64,000 nucleotides of DNA from Pseudomonas sp. (lineage in GTDB: Bacteria; Pseudomonadota; Gammaproteobacteria; Pseudomonadales; Pseudomonadaceae). The stretch spans positions 248,001 through 312,000 of the forward strand of contig VMRT01000009.1 of assembly GCA_007713455.1 (NCBI GenBank), given 5' to 3'. A program made the translations under genes and the position numbers. Below the pieces are notes generated by a model. The model was given only the letters and a program-made list of their open reading frames with translations. It was not told the DNA's origin and did not search any database. Position 1 is the stretch's first letter. Each line of letters begins with the position of its first letter. Shown one piece after another: positions 1-9,293 of this stretch.

Positions 1-182
1 AGATCACGACCTGGGCCGCAGCCGAGGTCGAGGATGCGCAGCGGCGGTTCTGCCTGAATGTGACGCAGAAGGGCATCGATGTTCTGGCTGACGTCGTGGT
101 CGAGCGTACCCTCGCGGAAAGCCTCTGCATTGAGGCGGTAGTAATCGAGCGTGCGCTGCGCGGCGGCCTCGGTATCGTTCAT
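1..182 (-). CDS. class I SAM-dependent methyltransferase, N-terminal part
   Basis: Only the first 60 codons are in the window; the gene runs leftward off the edge. The start at 182 has a GGAG ribosome site about 7 nt upstream. After a helical N-terminal stretch comes a motif I block reading ILDLGCGPGRD at about residues 49-59, the glycine-rich SAM-binding loop of class I methyltransferases. The substrate cannot be inferred because the acceptor-binding half is missing. It points away from the receiver gene at 494. Confidence 0.8.
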   Translation of the reverse strand, partial: MNDTEAAAQRTLDYYRLNAEAFREGTLDHDVSQNIDALLRHIQAEPPLRILDLGCGPGRD

Positions 183-493
183 GGGCGACTCCAGCAAGAG
201 AATGGCGCAACCCTAGCGCGGCCTCGAGCCTGGGGCCAGTGCTGCGACCGACCTGTACTGCCGGTCAGGCACCCCCGGCTGCGCCCCGGCTAGGCGCCCC
301 CGGCTAAGGTAGGCATTGAGCGTTGCGCCTGGAACGGCGAGGATGCCACCCACAACGTGCGCCAGCGCACAGCCGCCGGTAGAAAGCGACGACCGTCCGG
401 CTGCAGGACTGAAACTTGCAGCGCGTAACCTGTCGAAATCCTGTCCGGCTCTACAACGGCTGGAATGCAGCGAAACGCAACATCGAGACCACC
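183..493. other. 311-bp intergenic region with short direct repeats
   Basis: No credible gene is present between the leftward methyltransferase and the rightward receiver gene, so promoters for both should lie here. I found no convincing -35/-10 pair. Three direct copies of CCCCGGCT lie at about 273-280, 284-291 and 298-305, spaced 11-14 bp apart. Their role is unknown. Confidence 0.5.
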
Positions 494-874
494 ATGAACC
501 ACGCACTGCCGAAAATCGTTCTGCTCGTCGAAGACGAGCCGCATATCCTCAGCCTGCTCTCGGACTATCTGGCCAGCGAGGGCTACCAGGTACTGGAAGC
601 GGACAGCGCGCCCAAGGCATTCGAAATCCTGGCGACCAAACCGCAGCTGGATCTGTTGGTAACCGACTTCCGCCTGCCCGGCAATGTATCCGGCGTGATG
701 ATCGCCGAGCCGGCACTCAAGCTGCGGCCCGACCTCAAGGTGATCTTCATCAGCGGCTATCCGATCGAAATCTATGAATCGGGCAGCCCCATTGCGCGCT
801 CGGCGCCGGTGCTGGCCAAGCCCTTCGCCCTGGACACGCTGCACAGCCAGATTCAGGCATTGCTCGCCAGCTGA
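494..874 (+). CDS. single-domain response regulator (receiver only)
   Basis: A 126-residue stand-alone receiver domain. The acidic pair E13-D14, the phosphoacceptor D58 in VTDFRLPG and the lysine in LAKPF near residue 110 are all present. There is no output domain, so it probably acts by protein contact or as a phosphate sink. The start at 494 (MNHALPK) is preferred because the fold begins a few residues later; an upstream in-frame start at 416 would add 26 residues unlike a receiver. No histidine kinase lies nearby, so its partner is unknown. A terminator follows at once. Confidence 0.85.
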   Translation: MNHALPKIVLLVEDEPHILSLLSDYLASEGYQVLEADSAPKAFEILATKPQLDLLVTDFRLPGNVSGVMIAEPALKLRPDLKVIFISGYPIEIYESGSPIARSAPVLAKPFALDTLHSQIQALLAS

Positions 875-893
875 CCGACACTGCGCCGAAACG

Positions 894-920
894 AAAAAGC
901 CCGCATAGCGCGGGCTTTTT
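894..920. terminator. bidirectional rho-independent terminator
   Basis: A GC-rich stem (GCCCGC with GCGGGC, loop of about four bases) is flanked by an A run on the left and a T run on the right. It can end both the rightward receiver gene and the leftward fba gene, which converge here. Confidence 0.88.
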
Positions 921-934
921 CACGTCTGGACGGA

Positions 935-1999
935 TCAGTTGATCTTCGGGTCCAGTTCGCCGCTGGCGTAGCGCTGGAACATGCCTTCCAGGGAGATCGG
1001 CTTGATCTTGCTGGCGTTACCGGCGGTACCGAAGGCCTCGTAGCGGGCGATACAGATGTCGCGCATGGCCGAGACGGTCTTGGCGAAGTACTTGCGCGGG
1101 TCGAACTCGCTGGGGTTCTTCGCCATGAACTCGCGAATCGCGCCGGTGGAGGCCAGACGCAGGTCGGTGTCGATGTTGACCTTGCGCACGCCGTACTTGA
1201 TGCCCTCGACGATTTCTTCGACCGGCACGCCGTAGGTTTCGCCGATTTCACCACCGTACTGGTTGATGATCTGCAGCCACTCCTGCGGTACCGACGAGGA
1301 GCCATGCATCACCAGATGGGTGTCCGGGATGCGCGCATGGATTTCCTTGATGCGCTGGATCGAAAGGGTGTCGCCGGTCGGCGGCTTGGTGAACTTGTAA
1401 GCGCCATGGCTGGTGCCGATGGCGATCGCCAGGGCATCGACCTTGGTCTTGGCGACGAAGTCGGCGGCTTCTTCCGGATCGGTCAGCAGCTGGCTGTGGT
1501 CCAGTACGCCCTCGGCACCGACGCCGTCTTCCTCGCCGGCCATACCGGTTTCCAGGCTGCCCAGGCAACCCAGCTCGCCTTCCACGGAAACGCCGCAGGC
1601 ATGGGCAAACGCCACGGTCTGCTGGGTCACGCGCACGTTGTAGTCGTAGTCGGCCGGGGTCTTGCCGTCCGCCTGCAGCGAACCATCCATCATCACGGAA
1701 GAGAAGCCCAGCTGGATCGAGCGCTGGCAGACATCCGGGCTGGTGCCGTGGTCCTGGTGCATGCACACCGGGATGTGCGGGAATTCTTCGATCGCCGCCA
1801 GGATCAGATGACGCAGGAACGGCGCGCCAGCGTATTTGCGCGCACCGGCGGAAGCCTGGACGATCACCGGGGAGTCGGTCTTGTCAGCCGCTTCCATGAT
1901 GGCGCGCATCTGCTCGAGGTTGTTGACGTTGAAGGCCGGCACGCCGTAGCCGAACTCGGCGGCGTGGTCGAGCATCTGGCGCATGCTGATGAGTGCCAT
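935..1999 (-). CDS. fba: class II fructose-1,6-bisphosphate aldolase (Calvin-cycle subtype)
   Basis: A 354-residue zinc-dependent aldolase interconverting fructose-1,6-bisphosphate with glyceraldehyde-3-phosphate and dihydroxyacetone phosphate in the cytoplasm. The protein begins [19 protein letters not shown]. The metal-site segment CMHQDHGTS, the HGSSSVP block and the KVNIDTD block are all present. Length fits the longer class IIB subtype found in pseudomonads. The start at 1999 has a strong GAAAGGA site; an in-frame start further upstream lacks one. It is the last gene of the leftward tkt-epd-pgk-fba block and, without a phosphofructokinase as in most pseudomonads, would act mainly in gluconeogenesis. 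Confidence 0.96.
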   Translation of the reverse strand: MALISMRQMLDHAAEFGYGVPAFNVNNLEQMRAIMEAADKTDSPVIVQASAGARKYAGAPFLRHLILAAIEEFPHIPVCMHQDHGTSPDVCQRSIQLGFSSVMMDGSLQADGKTPADYDYNVRVTQQTVAFAHACGVSVEGELGCLGSLETGMAGEEDGVGAEGVLDHSQLLTDPEEAADFVAKTKVDALAIAIGTSHGAYKFTKPPTGDTLSIQRIKEIHARIPDTHLVMHGSSSVPQEWLQIINQYGGEIGETYGVPVEEIVEGIKYGVRKVNIDTDLRLASTGAIREFMAKNPSEFDPRKYFAKTVSAMRDICIARYEAFGTAGNASKIKPISLEGMFQRYASGELDPKIN

Positions 2000-2178
2000 G
2001 TTTTCCTTTCTCCCGGTCTGGGTCGTTTGATCGTGTAGAGCCTGCCGCAGTGGCCGACGCTGTTCAAGCGCCGCACGCTGGGCGCGGCATTGTAGTGGCG
2101 AGGGCGGCAAATGCCAGCGTCCCGCCAGCTTTCAGTCGAAAGCCCCGCATCGGCGAGGCCTGTATGAATCATTAGCCG

Positions 2179-2514
2179 CTAGATGCTGATGAGCGACGCA
2201 CTGCAGCCATGGGCCAGCACCTTGTCATCGGCGACGTGGTACACCAGCGCCTCGTTACCCTTGTCGTGGAAAGCGAGTACGCCATCGCTATAGAAACTGC
2301 CGCGGGTGGCTGGTTCCTTTCGCAGGGTATGAATACGTTCGTCATTGCCCACTTTCAGGTCGATCGCCGAGTGCTGGTCGTCAGCGTATCGCCAGGCGAT
2401 GTTCTGCTGACTCTGGCATTTCCAGCGCACGAATGGCGCATCCGGGCCGGATTGCCAGTGGCCACAACCGCCGAGCAGCAACGCTGCGATCAGCATGGAC
2501 AGGCCTTTGTTCAT
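2179..2514 (-). CDS. MliC-like lysozyme-inhibitor lipoprotein
   Basis: A 111-residue exported protein. The N-terminus (MNKGLSMLIAALLLGGC) is a signal peptide with an LGGC lipobox. The mature part contains an early Cys in WKCQSQ, a short beta-rich body and the segment HDKGNEALVY, with a second Cys near the end, the pattern of the MliC/PliC fold that blocks C-type lysozyme. Start chosen at 2514, which has a GGAGAAGG site. It follows another small lipoprotein gene by 23 bp. Assignment rests on overall pattern, so the inhibitor role is inferred. Confidence 0.68.
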   Translation of the reverse strand: MNKGLSMLIAALLLGGCGHWQSGPDAPFVRWKCQSQQNIAWRYADDQHSAIDLKVGNDERIHTLRKEPATRGSFYSDGVLAFHDKGNEALVYHVADDKVLAHGCSASLISI

Positions 2515-2537
2515 TCCTTCTCCTTGGCAAACGGTGA

Positions 2538-2732
2538 TCACGGGCAATCCTGCAGGCCGTCTTGCGTAGTGATGGTCGGGTCGCCCGTGGCCTGCATTTC
2601 GACGCGCTGGTCATGCTCGGCAGTCGGGCTGAGGACAGGCGGTGGGTCGAGTACCTGGCAAGCGCTATCCGGTGAATTCCCGGCGCAACCGGCCAACCCC
2701 AGGCAGCAAACAGCAACAACGGCATATCGCAT
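2538..2732 (-). CDS. small lipoprotein, function unknown
   Basis: A 64-residue protein with a signal peptide (MRYAVVAVCCLGLAGC) ending in a clear LAGC lipobox and a short, proline-rich, polar mature region with two further cysteines (SACQV, LQDCP). The start at 2732 is supported by an AGGAAAGGGG site. It lies downstream of pgk and 23 bp upstream of the MliC-like gene, so the two are probably co-transcribed. I do not recognise a family. Confidence 0.65.
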   Translation of the reverse strand: MRYAVVAVCCLGLAGCAGNSPDSACQVLDPPPVLSPTAEHDQRVEMQATGDPTITTQDGLQDCP

Positions 2733-2867
2733 GGTGCATCCCCTTTCCTTGTTCCAGATAGAACAAAGACCACGGCAAGCCGCCGGGGTTGCCCCATGCG
2801 CTGCCGGCCCAGCATCTCCTGAGCCGGCAGGCGAACGGCACAAGGCGTTCACCTCGCCCGCGAAGTT

Positions 2868-4028
2868 TCAGTCGGCGCGCTGTTCCAGCACTTCGACCGC
2901 CGGCAGCACCTTGCCCTCGACGAACTCGAGGAAGGCGCCACCACCGGTGGAGATGTAGGAGATCTGCTCGGCCACGCCGTACTTGTCGATGGCTGCCAGG
3001 GTGTCGCCGCCTCCGGCGATGGAGAACGCTGGGCTCTGGGCGATGGCCTGAGCCAGCACCTTAGTGCCGTTGCCGAACTGGTCGAATTCGAACACGCCGA
3101 CCGGACCGTTCCAGAGGATGGTCTGCGAAGCCTTGAGCATTTCGCCGAACATGGCGGCGGTCCTCGGTCCGATATCGAGGATCATGTCGTCGTCGGCGAC
3201 GTCGGCGACAGCCTTGACCGTGGCCTCGGCACTCTCGGCGAACTCCTTGGCGACCACCACGTCCACCGGCAGCGGCACGGCAACCTTGGCCGCGATGGCC
3301 TTGGCGGTGTCGAGCAGATCCGCTTCATGCAGCGACTTGCCAACGTTGTAACCCGCCGCGGCGAGGAAGGTGTTGGCGATACCGCCGCCGACGATCAGCT
3401 GGTCGCAGATGTCGGCCAGCGAGGTCAGCACGTCGAGCTTGGTCGACACCTTGGAACCGGCGACGATGGCGACCATTGGCTTGGCCGGGGTTTTCAACGC
3501 TTTACCCAGGGCATCCAGCTCTGCCGCCAGCAGCGGGCCGGCGCAGGCCACCTTGGCAAACTTGGCCACACCATGGGTCGAGCCCTGGGCGCGGTGCGCG
3601 GTGCCGAAGGCGTCCATGACGAAAACGTCGCACAGCGCGGCGTATTTCTGCGCCAGCTCGTCGGCGTTCTTCTTCTCGCCCTTGTTGAAGCGCACGTTCT
3701 CCAGCAGCACCAGCTCACCCGGCTGCACCTCGACGCCTTCGAGGTAGTCCTTGACCAGCGGCACTTCGCGGCCGAGGGCCTTGGACAGGTAGTCGGCGAC
3801 CGGCTTGAGGCTGTCTTCCTCGCTGTAGACGCCCTCTTCCGGTCGTCCCAGGTGCGAGCAGACCAGCACCGCCGCGCCCTTCTCCAGCGCCAGCTTGATG
3901 GTCGGCAACGAGGCCAGGATGCGTGCATCGCTCTTCACCGCGCCATCCTTCACCGGCACGTTTAGGTCCTCGCGGATCAGCACGCGCTTACCCTGGAGGT
4001 CGAGATCGGTCATCTTCAAAACGGTCAT
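2868..4028 (-). CDS. pgk: phosphoglycerate kinase
   Basis: A 386-residue cytoplasmic enzyme transferring phosphate between 1,3-bisphosphoglycerate and ADP. The substrate-binding N-terminal domain has REDLNVP and the CSHLGRP block; the nucleotide-binding domain has VAGSKVSTK and a C-terminal STGGGAFLE block. Length is normal for pseudomonads. The start at 4028 has an AAGGAAG site. It lies 48 bp downstream of epd in the same leftward unit. Confidence 0.97.
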   Translation of the reverse strand: MTVLKMTDLDLQGKRVLIREDLNVPVKDGAVKSDARILASLPTIKLALEKGAAVLVCSHLGRPEEGVYSEEDSLKPVADYLSKALGREVPLVKDYLEGVEVQPGELVLLENVRFNKGEKKNADELAQKYAALCDVFVMDAFGTAHRAQGSTHGVAKFAKVACAGPLLAAELDALGKALKTPAKPMVAIVAGSKVSTKLDVLTSLADICDQLIVGGGIANTFLAAAGYNVGKSLHEADLLDTAKAIAAKVAVPLPVDVVVAKEFAESAEATVKAVADVADDDMILDIGPRTAAMFGEMLKASQTILWNGPVGVFEFDQFGNGTKVLAQAIAQSPAFSIAGGGDTLAAIDKYGVAEQISYISTGGGAFLEFVEGKVLPAVEVLEQRAD

Positions 4029-4076
4029 GTTGGTCTTCCTTAAGGTCGAGAAGCAGCGATGTTCCAGGCGCGGGGG

Positions 4077-5123
4077 CTAGGTGCGATTGGCCACGCGCAG
4101 ATAGTGGTCGGTGACGTCGAGCATGCGGTTGGCGAACCCCCATTCGTTGTCGAACCAGGCCAGCAGGTTCACCAGGCGCGGGCCGGACGCGCGCGTCAGG
4201 CTGCCGTCGACGATCGCCGAATGCGGATCGTGATTGAAATCGCAGCTGGCGTGGGGCAGCTCGGTATACGCCAGCAAGCCCTGCAAGGGCCCGCCTTCGG
4301 CGGCCTCGCGCAGCACCCGGTTGATCGTTCGCGCATCGGTATCGCAGGCGGTTTGCAGCGTGATGTCCAGACAGGACACGTTCACCGTGGGCACCCGCAC
4401 CGCTTTGGCCTGAATCCGCCCCGAGAGTTCCGGCAGCAGGCGTTCGATACCCCGCGCCAGGCCGGTGGACACCGGAATTACCGACTGGAAGGCCGAACGG
4501 GTGCGGCGCAAGTCCTCATGGTGGTAGGCGTCGATCACCGGCTGATCGTTCATCGCCGAGTGAATCGTGGTGATCGAGGCGTACTCGATGCCCACCGCGT
4601 CGTTGAGCAGCTTGAGCAATGGCACGCCGCAGTTGGTGGTGCAGGAAGCGTTGGATACCAGCCGCTCGGAACCCGTCAGCTGTTGCTGGTTGATGCCCAT
4701 GACCACCGTGGCATCGACATCCGCCGCGCTGGCCATCGGCTGCGAGAACAGCACCCGCGGCACACCCGCGGCGAGAAAGCGCTCGCCATCGGCGCGACTG
4801 GTGTAGGCGCCCGAGCACTCCAGCACCAGATCGACGTCCAGCGCCCGCCAGTCGATGGCCTCGGGCGTCGACTCGCGCAGCACCTTCACGCAGTGTCCGT
4901 TGAGGTGCAGGCAATCGCCGTCCACGCTCACTTCCCCGGGAAAGCGGCCGTGGGTGGAGTCGAAACGGGTGAGGTATTCCAGGCTGGCCATGTCGGCCAG
5001 ATCGTTGAGGGCAACGAACTGAAAATCGAAGGCGGCGCCGCGCTCATAGAATGCACGCAGCACGCAACGGCCGATGCGGCCGTAGCCGTTGAGGGCGACG
5101 CGATAGGGACGGGCGTTGGCCAT
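4077..5123 (-). CDS. epd: D-erythrose-4-phosphate dehydrogenase
   Basis: A 348-residue NAD-dependent enzyme of the GAPDH superfamily that oxidises erythrose-4-phosphate to 4-phosphoerythronate, the first step of pyridoxal-5'-phosphate synthesis. The Rossmann motif NGYGRIGR is at residues 12-19, and the catalytic cysteine is in SNASCTTNC, followed by the HSAMNDQPV block and WFDNEWGFA near the C-terminus. It is told from GAPDH by its position between tkt and pgk and by the HSAMNDQ segment. The start at 5123 has a weak purine-rich site (GAAGAA). Confidence 0.92.
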   Translation of the reverse strand: MANARPYRVALNGYGRIGRCVLRAFYERGAAFDFQFVALNDLADMASLEYLTRFDSTHGRFPGEVSVDGDCLHLNGHCVKVLRESTPEAIDWRALDVDLVLECSGAYTSRADGERFLAAGVPRVLFSQPMASAADVDATVVMGINQQQLTGSERLVSNASCTTNCGVPLLKLLNDAVGIEYASITTIHSAMNDQPVIDAYHHEDLRRTRSAFQSVIPVSTGLARGIERLLPELSGRIQAKAVRVPTVNVSCLDITLQTACDTDARTINRVLREAAEGGPLQGLLAYTELPHASCDFNHDPHSAIVDGSLTRASGPRLVNLLAWFDNEWGFANRMLDVTDHYLRVANRT

Positions 5124-5225
5124 GGGTTCTTCGTCGGTCCTGCAGGTGGAAAACCGATGTTCTCCACCCTACGCGGATGGGGCTCGATGGGTGGATGGCC
5201 GCAGCCATCCACCCCATCTTTGCGG

Positions 5226-7223
5226 TCAGTCCTCCAGCAGCTCTTCGGCGACGGCGAGGATGTTGTCGACGGTGAAGCCGAATTCCTCGAACAGCTGGTT
5301 GGCCGGAGCCGATTCCCCGTAGGTGGTCATGCCGATGATGCGACCGTCAAGGCCGACGTATTTGTACCAGTAGTCCGCGTGCGCCGCCTCGACGGCGATG
5401 CGTGCACCGACTTCCACCGGCAGCACCTGCTGCTTGTAGGCGGCGTCCTGGGCATCGAACACGCTGGTGCAAGGCATCGAGACGACACGCACCTTGCGGC
5501 CCTGCTCGGTCAGCTTGTCGGCGGCCTGCACTGCCAGGCTGACTTCCGAACCGGTGGCGATGAGGATCAACTCCGGCTCGCCGGCGCAGTTCTTCAGGAT
5601 GTAGCCACCGCGGGCAATGGCCGCTTCGGTTTCGTTGTCACGCACATGGAACGGCAGGTTCTGGCGCGAGAAGATCAGCGCGTTCGGGCCGTCCTTGCGT
5701 TCGACCGCATGCTTCCAGGCCACCGCCGATTCGACGGTATCGGCCGGACGCCAGGTGTCCAGGTTCGGTGTGGTGCGCAGGCTGGTCAGCTGCTCGATCG
5801 GCTGGTGAGTCGGGCCATCTTCGCCAAGACCTATGGAGTCGTGGGTGAAGACGTAGAGCACGCGCTGCTTCATCAGGGCGGACATGCGCACGGCATTGCG
5901 GGCGTATTCCATGAACATCAGGAAGGTTGCGCCGTACGGAATCAGGCCGCCGTGCAGGGCGATGCCGTTCATGATCGCGGCCATGCCGAACTCGCGCACG
6001 CCGTAATACATGTAGTTGCCCGAGGCGTCCTCGGCCACCACCGGCTTGCAGCCCTTCCACAGGGTCAGGTTGGAGCCGGCGAGGTCCGCCGAGCCGCCGA
6101 GCAGCTCCGGCAGCAGCGGGCCGAAGGCATTCAGACAGTTCTGACTGGCCTTGCGGCTGGCGATGGTTTCGCCCTTGGTGGCGACTTCACGGATGAACTC
6201 GCTGGCCTTTTCGGCGAAGTCAGCCGGCAGCTCGCCGGCCATGCGCCGCTTGAACTCGGACGCCAGCGCCGGGAATTCGGTTTCGTAGGCGGCGAAGCGC
6301 TTGTTCCACTCGTTTTCCGCGTCGGCGCCCTTCTGCTTGGCGTCCCACTCGGCGTAGATCTCGGCCGGGATTTCGAACGGGTCGTGTTTCCAGCCCAGCG
6401 CCTCGCGGGTCAGCGCGATTTCGGCATCACCCAGCGCAGCGCCGTGGGATTCTTCCTTACCCTGCTTGTTCGGCGAGCCGAAGCCGATGATGGTCTTGCA
6501 GCAGATCAGCGTCGGACGGTCGCTCTTGCGCGCGGTCTCGATGGCCATCTGGATCTCGTCGGCGTCATGGCCGTCGACGTTGCGGATCACCTGCCAGCCA
6601 TAGGCTTCGAAGCGCCGCGGGGTGTCATCGGTGAACCAGCCGTGCACTTCGCCGTCGATGGAGATGCCGTTGTCGTCGTAGAAGGCGATCAGCTTGTTCA
6701 GGCCAAGGGTCCCGGCCAGCGAGCAGACTTCATGGCTGATGCCTTCCATCATGCAGCCGTCGCCGAGGAACACATAGGTGTTGTGGTCGACGATGTTATG
6801 GCCGGGGCGGTTGAACTGCGCCGCCATGACCTTCTCCGCCACGGCGAAACCGACAGCGTTGGCAAGGCCCTGACCGAGCGGACCGGTGGTGGTCTCGACG
6901 CCGGCGGTGTAGCCGAACTCCGGGTGGCCCGGGGTCTTGCTGTGCAGCTGGCGGAAGTTCTTCAGGTCATCGATGGTCAGGTCGTAACCGGTAAGGTGCA
7001 GCAGCGAGTAGATCAGCATCGAGCCGTGGCCGTTGGACAGCACGAAGCGGTCGCGGTCGGCCCACTGCGGGTTGGTCGGACTGTGCTTCAGATGATCGCG
7101 CCAGAGCACTTCGGCGATGTCCGCCATGCCCATGGGGGCACCCGGGTGGCCGCTGTTGGCTTTCTGCACAGCATCCATGCTGAGGGCGCGGATGGCATTG
7201 GCTCGCTCACGACGGCTGGGCAT
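5226..7223 (-). CDS. tkt: transketolase
   Basis: A 665-residue thiamine-diphosphate enzyme moving two-carbon units between sugar phosphates; it also supplies erythrose-4-phosphate, the substrate of the downstream epd product. It starts [30 protein letters not shown], the GDGCMMEG ThDP/Mg motif and the pyrimidine-domain segment [11 protein letters not shown] are all present. The start at 7223 has an AGGAG site 6-8 nt upstream; longer in-frame starts have none. It heads the leftward central-carbon block. A terminator from the upstream lysR gene separates it from the accessory cassette. Confidence 0.97.
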   Translation of the reverse strand: MPSRRERANAIRALSMDAVQKANSGHPGAPMGMADIAEVLWRDHLKHSPTNPQWADRDRFVLSNGHGSMLIYSLLHLTGYDLTIDDLKNFRQLHSKTPGHPEFGYTAGVETTTGPLGQGLANAVGFAVAEKVMAAQFNRPGHNIVDHNTYVFLGDGCMMEGISHEVCSLAGTLGLNKLIAFYDDNGISIDGEVHGWFTDDTPRRFEAYGWQVIRNVDGHDADEIQMAIETARKSDRPTLICCKTIIGFGSPNKQGKEESHGAALGDAEIALTREALGWKHDPFEIPAEIYAEWDAKQKGADAENEWNKRFAAYETEFPALASEFKRRMAGELPADFAEKASEFIREVATKGETIASRKASQNCLNAFGPLLPELLGGSADLAGSNLTLWKGCKPVVAEDASGNYMYYGVREFGMAAIMNGIALHGGLIPYGATFLMFMEYARNAVRMSALMKQRVLYVFTHDSIGLGEDGPTHQPIEQLTSLRTTPNLDTWRPADTVESAVAWKHAVERKDGPNALIFSRQNLPFHVRDNETEAAIARGGYILKNCAGEPELILIATGSEVSLAVQAADKLTEQGRKVRVVSMPCTSVFDAQDAAYKQQVLPVEVGARIAVEAAHADYWYKYVGLDGRIIGMTTYGESAPANQLFEEFGFTVDNILAVAEELLED

Positions 7224-7250
7224 CGCTGAATCTCCTGCGGGTGTACGTAG

Positions 7251-7308
7251 AAAAAGGCGGCCATTTTCCCCTACCGAGGGTGGCCGCGGCAATGACTGAA
7301 TGGCCGCC
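7251..7308 (-). terminator. rho-independent terminator of the LysR gene
   Basis: Read leftward, GGCGGCCATT (7308-7299) is followed after a 33-nt loop by AATGGCCGCC (7265-7256) and five T residues (7255-7251). The loop can itself fold through CCCTCGGTAGGG. It isolates lysR from tkt, whose start lies only 28 nt further on. Confidence 0.72.
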
Positions 7309-7316
7309 GCGCGCGC

Positions 7317-8255
7317 TCAATCCAACAGCTCGACGCCCTGACTGGTCACGTCCGGCAGGTGTTCGAGCAGGTAATCGCGCATGCGCATCAGGGTCGCCGA
7401 CTCATCGCCGCCGCCAGGCCAGACCAGGTAATAGCTGTCACCGGACTTCACTGCCTGATGGAACGGCAGCACTAGGCTGCCGCGCTGCAGCTCGGCGCCG
7501 ACCAGCGCCAGATCGCCGATCGAGACACCATGCCCCTGCGCCGCGGCGGAGATGCCCAGCTCCAGGGTGTCGAACAGCTTGCCCTGCTGCCAGGCGATCT
7601 GATCCGCGCGCCCGGTACGCTGCAGCCAGCGCCGCCAGTCACGGCAATCCCGCGAGGGATGGATCAGTTCCGCCTCGCCCAGCCGCTGCGTGGTCCAGGC
7701 CGTGTTGCCAAGCAGTTCGGGGGCACAGACCGGCACCAGCCACTCATCGAACAGCTTCACCCGTCGCCAATCAGCAGGGAAACCGCCGTTGCCGAGCAGA
7801 ATTGCACAGTCGAACGGCTCGCTACTGAAATCCACTGCGTCCAGATCCATCCAGGCACTGGTCAACTGCACGCGGTTCTGCGGATTGGCCATATGAAAGC
7901 CCTCCAGCGTGCCCAGCAACCAACGCATGGTCAGGGTCGACGGCGCCTTCAGGCGCAACGCACCACGCTGGCGGGTCACCGCAACGCAGGCGTTTTCGAT
8001 GGTGCGAAAACCGATCTTCAACTCCTGCGCCAGCAGTCGCCCGGCATCGGTCAGCGTCAGACGCGAGCCGTGCCGCTCGAACAGCTGGCAGCCCAGATGC
8101 TCTTCCAGCCTCTTCACGTGCCGGCTGACCGCACTCTGGGTGATGAACAGGCTCTGCGCGGCCTGGGTGAACGAGCCGAAACTCGCCGCCACCTCGAAGG
8201 CGCGCAAGGCATAGAGCGGCGGCATGCGCGGTGCTGCGACAACCGAATCCGGCAT
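7317..8255 (-). CDS. LysR-type transcriptional regulator (GcvA-like)
   Basis: A 312-residue regulator. The N-terminal winged helix-turn-helix covers about residues 12-72 (LYALRAFEVAASFGSFTQAA, then the recognition helix region QSAVSRHVKRLEEHLG), followed by a substrate-binding-like effector domain. The start at 8255 has a TAAGGATG site; an internal Met11 is a weaker alternative. It is divergent from the oxygenase-exporter pair across a 144-bp intergenic region, the usual arrangement for a LysR protein controlling its neighbour. The effector is unknown, but an amino acid or its hydroxylated product would fit the context. Confidence 0.9.
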   Translation of the reverse strand: MPDSVVAAPRMPPLYALRAFEVAASFGSFTQAAQSLFITQSAVSRHVKRLEEHLGCQLFERHGSRLTLTDAGRLLAQELKIGFRTIENACVAVTRQRGALRLKAPSTLTMRWLLGTLEGFHMANPQNRVQLTSAWMDLDAVDFSSEPFDCAILLGNGGFPADWRRVKLFDEWLVPVCAPELLGNTAWTTQRLGEAELIHPSRDCRDWRRWLQRTGRADQIAWQQGKLFDTLELGISAAAQGHGVSIGDLALVGAELQRGSLVLPFHQAVKSGDSYYLVWPGGGDESATLMRMRDYLLEHLPDVTSQGVELLD

Positions 8256-8282
8256 GACTAAAACTCATCCTTAGGGGTCATT

Positions 8283-8306
8283 TTTTCCATTTTCCAATCT
8301 TTTCCA
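8283..8306. promoter_or_regulatory. three TTTTCCA direct repeats in the lysR/oxygenase divergent region
   Basis: TTTTCCA occurs at 8283-8289, 8290-8296 and 8300-8306, within the 144-bp region between the two divergent starts. The repeats stand out as T/C-rich in a GC-rich background. They could be part of a regulator site, but they do not form the palindromic T-N11-A box usual for LysR proteins, so this is tentative. Confidence 0.35.
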
Positions 8307-8399
8307 GCGTCCCAATACTGCGCCAGCAATGGGTTCCGGGCCAGCTTCGGTATTCACTTAACGCGCACGCGCACCAATAAAAACTCAGGAAAGGATGCC

Positions 8400-9293
8400 A
8401 TGCAGAACAAATACTACGAGACGCTCCTGGCCAATGCGGTAGAGAAGAGCGCGCTGCAGCATGAGCAGATCGGCCAGATCATCAATTTCAGGCTGTTCGG
8501 TAACAAGAAAGGCTTCATGACCCTCGAAAGCCTTCCCATCGGCGACATCCCGCCAACGCCGCTGAGCCGCGACCTGCTTTGCAAACCCGACGACAGCAGC
8601 GAGCGCCTTCTGCTGCAGGCCACCGCCCTGCTCGGCGAACCGATCGGCTATCTGCAGGAGTCCGAGGGCTGCATCGTCAACAACTTCTTCCCGCAGCAGG
8701 CACATTCCCGCGGTGCAACGTCGGACAGTTTCGATACCGAACTGGACCTGCACACGGAAAACGCCTTCCACGCCGTACTGCCCGACTATCTGGTGCTGCT
8801 CTGCCTGCGCCAGGACCCCGACGCGGAGGCGGTCACCTATATCGCCTCGATCGAGCGCATCCTCGAGCGACTGACCTTCGAAGAGCAGGCGTTCTTCCTC
8901 ACCGAGCCGTACAACTTCCTGTCCGATTACGGTCCCACCGAAAAGAACCAGCGCATCGACATCAATCGCCACCAGACCATCCTCTACGGCGACCCGGATG
9001 CACCTTTCTTCCGTTTCGACCCGCACTTCATGCTGGCCTTCAGCAGCCGCGCCCAACAACTGATGGACAAGCTGCGCGCCATAGCCTGGGAGGTCGAGCC
9101 GGTGCGGCTGAATCGTGGCGACATGCTGATCATCGACAATCGCCGCACCGCTCACGCCCGCAGCCCCTTCAGTGCACGCTTCGACGGCAGCGATCGCTGG
9201 ATCCAGCGCGCCTTCGCCATCACCAATCCGAACTTCTATGCCGAGCGCCTGGGCAAACGCAGCCGGGTATTCGGCCTGGTGACCGAACTATGA
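8400..9293 (+). CDS. Fe(II)/2-oxoglutarate oxygenase of the clavaminate synthase/AsnO/VioC type
   Basis: A 297-residue predicted cytoplasmic dioxygenase. The metal triad is visible as H118-x-E120 in DLHTEN and H252 in RRTAHARSPF, with R266 in DGSDRWIQR, 14 residues beyond the distal His, as the likely 2-oxoglutarate ligand. Glu rather than Asp in the HxE motif, the spacing and the NNFFPQ segment resemble enzymes that hydroxylate free L-amino acids (Asn, Arg, Lys). It starts at 8400 with an AGGAAAGGAT site. Its stop overlaps the start of a LysE-type exporter gene by 4 bp, so the two are translationally coupled. A hydroxylated amino acid made here may be exported; the actual substrate cannot be read from the sequence. 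Confidence 0.82.
   Translation: MQNKYYETLLANAVEKSALQHEQIGQIINFRLFGNKKGFMTLESLPIGDIPPTPLSRDLLCKPDDSSERLLLQATALLGEPIGYLQESEGCIVNNFFPQQAHSRGATSDSFDTELDLHTENAFHAVLPDYLVLLCLRQDPDAEAVTYIASIERILERLTFEEQAFFLTEPYNFLSDYGPTEKNQRIDINRHQTILYGDPDAPFFRFDPHFMLAFSSRAQQLMDKLRAIAWEVEPVRLNRGDMLIIDNRRTAHARSPFSARFDGSDRWIQRAFAITNPNFYAERLGKRSRVFGLVTEL

Noticed and set aside
4059..7229. A 1056-codon open frame on the plus strand antisense to tkt and epd.
   Set aside because: It lies entirely opposite well-identified genes, has no family sequence, and is explained by high-GC third positions that remove stop codons on the complementary strand.
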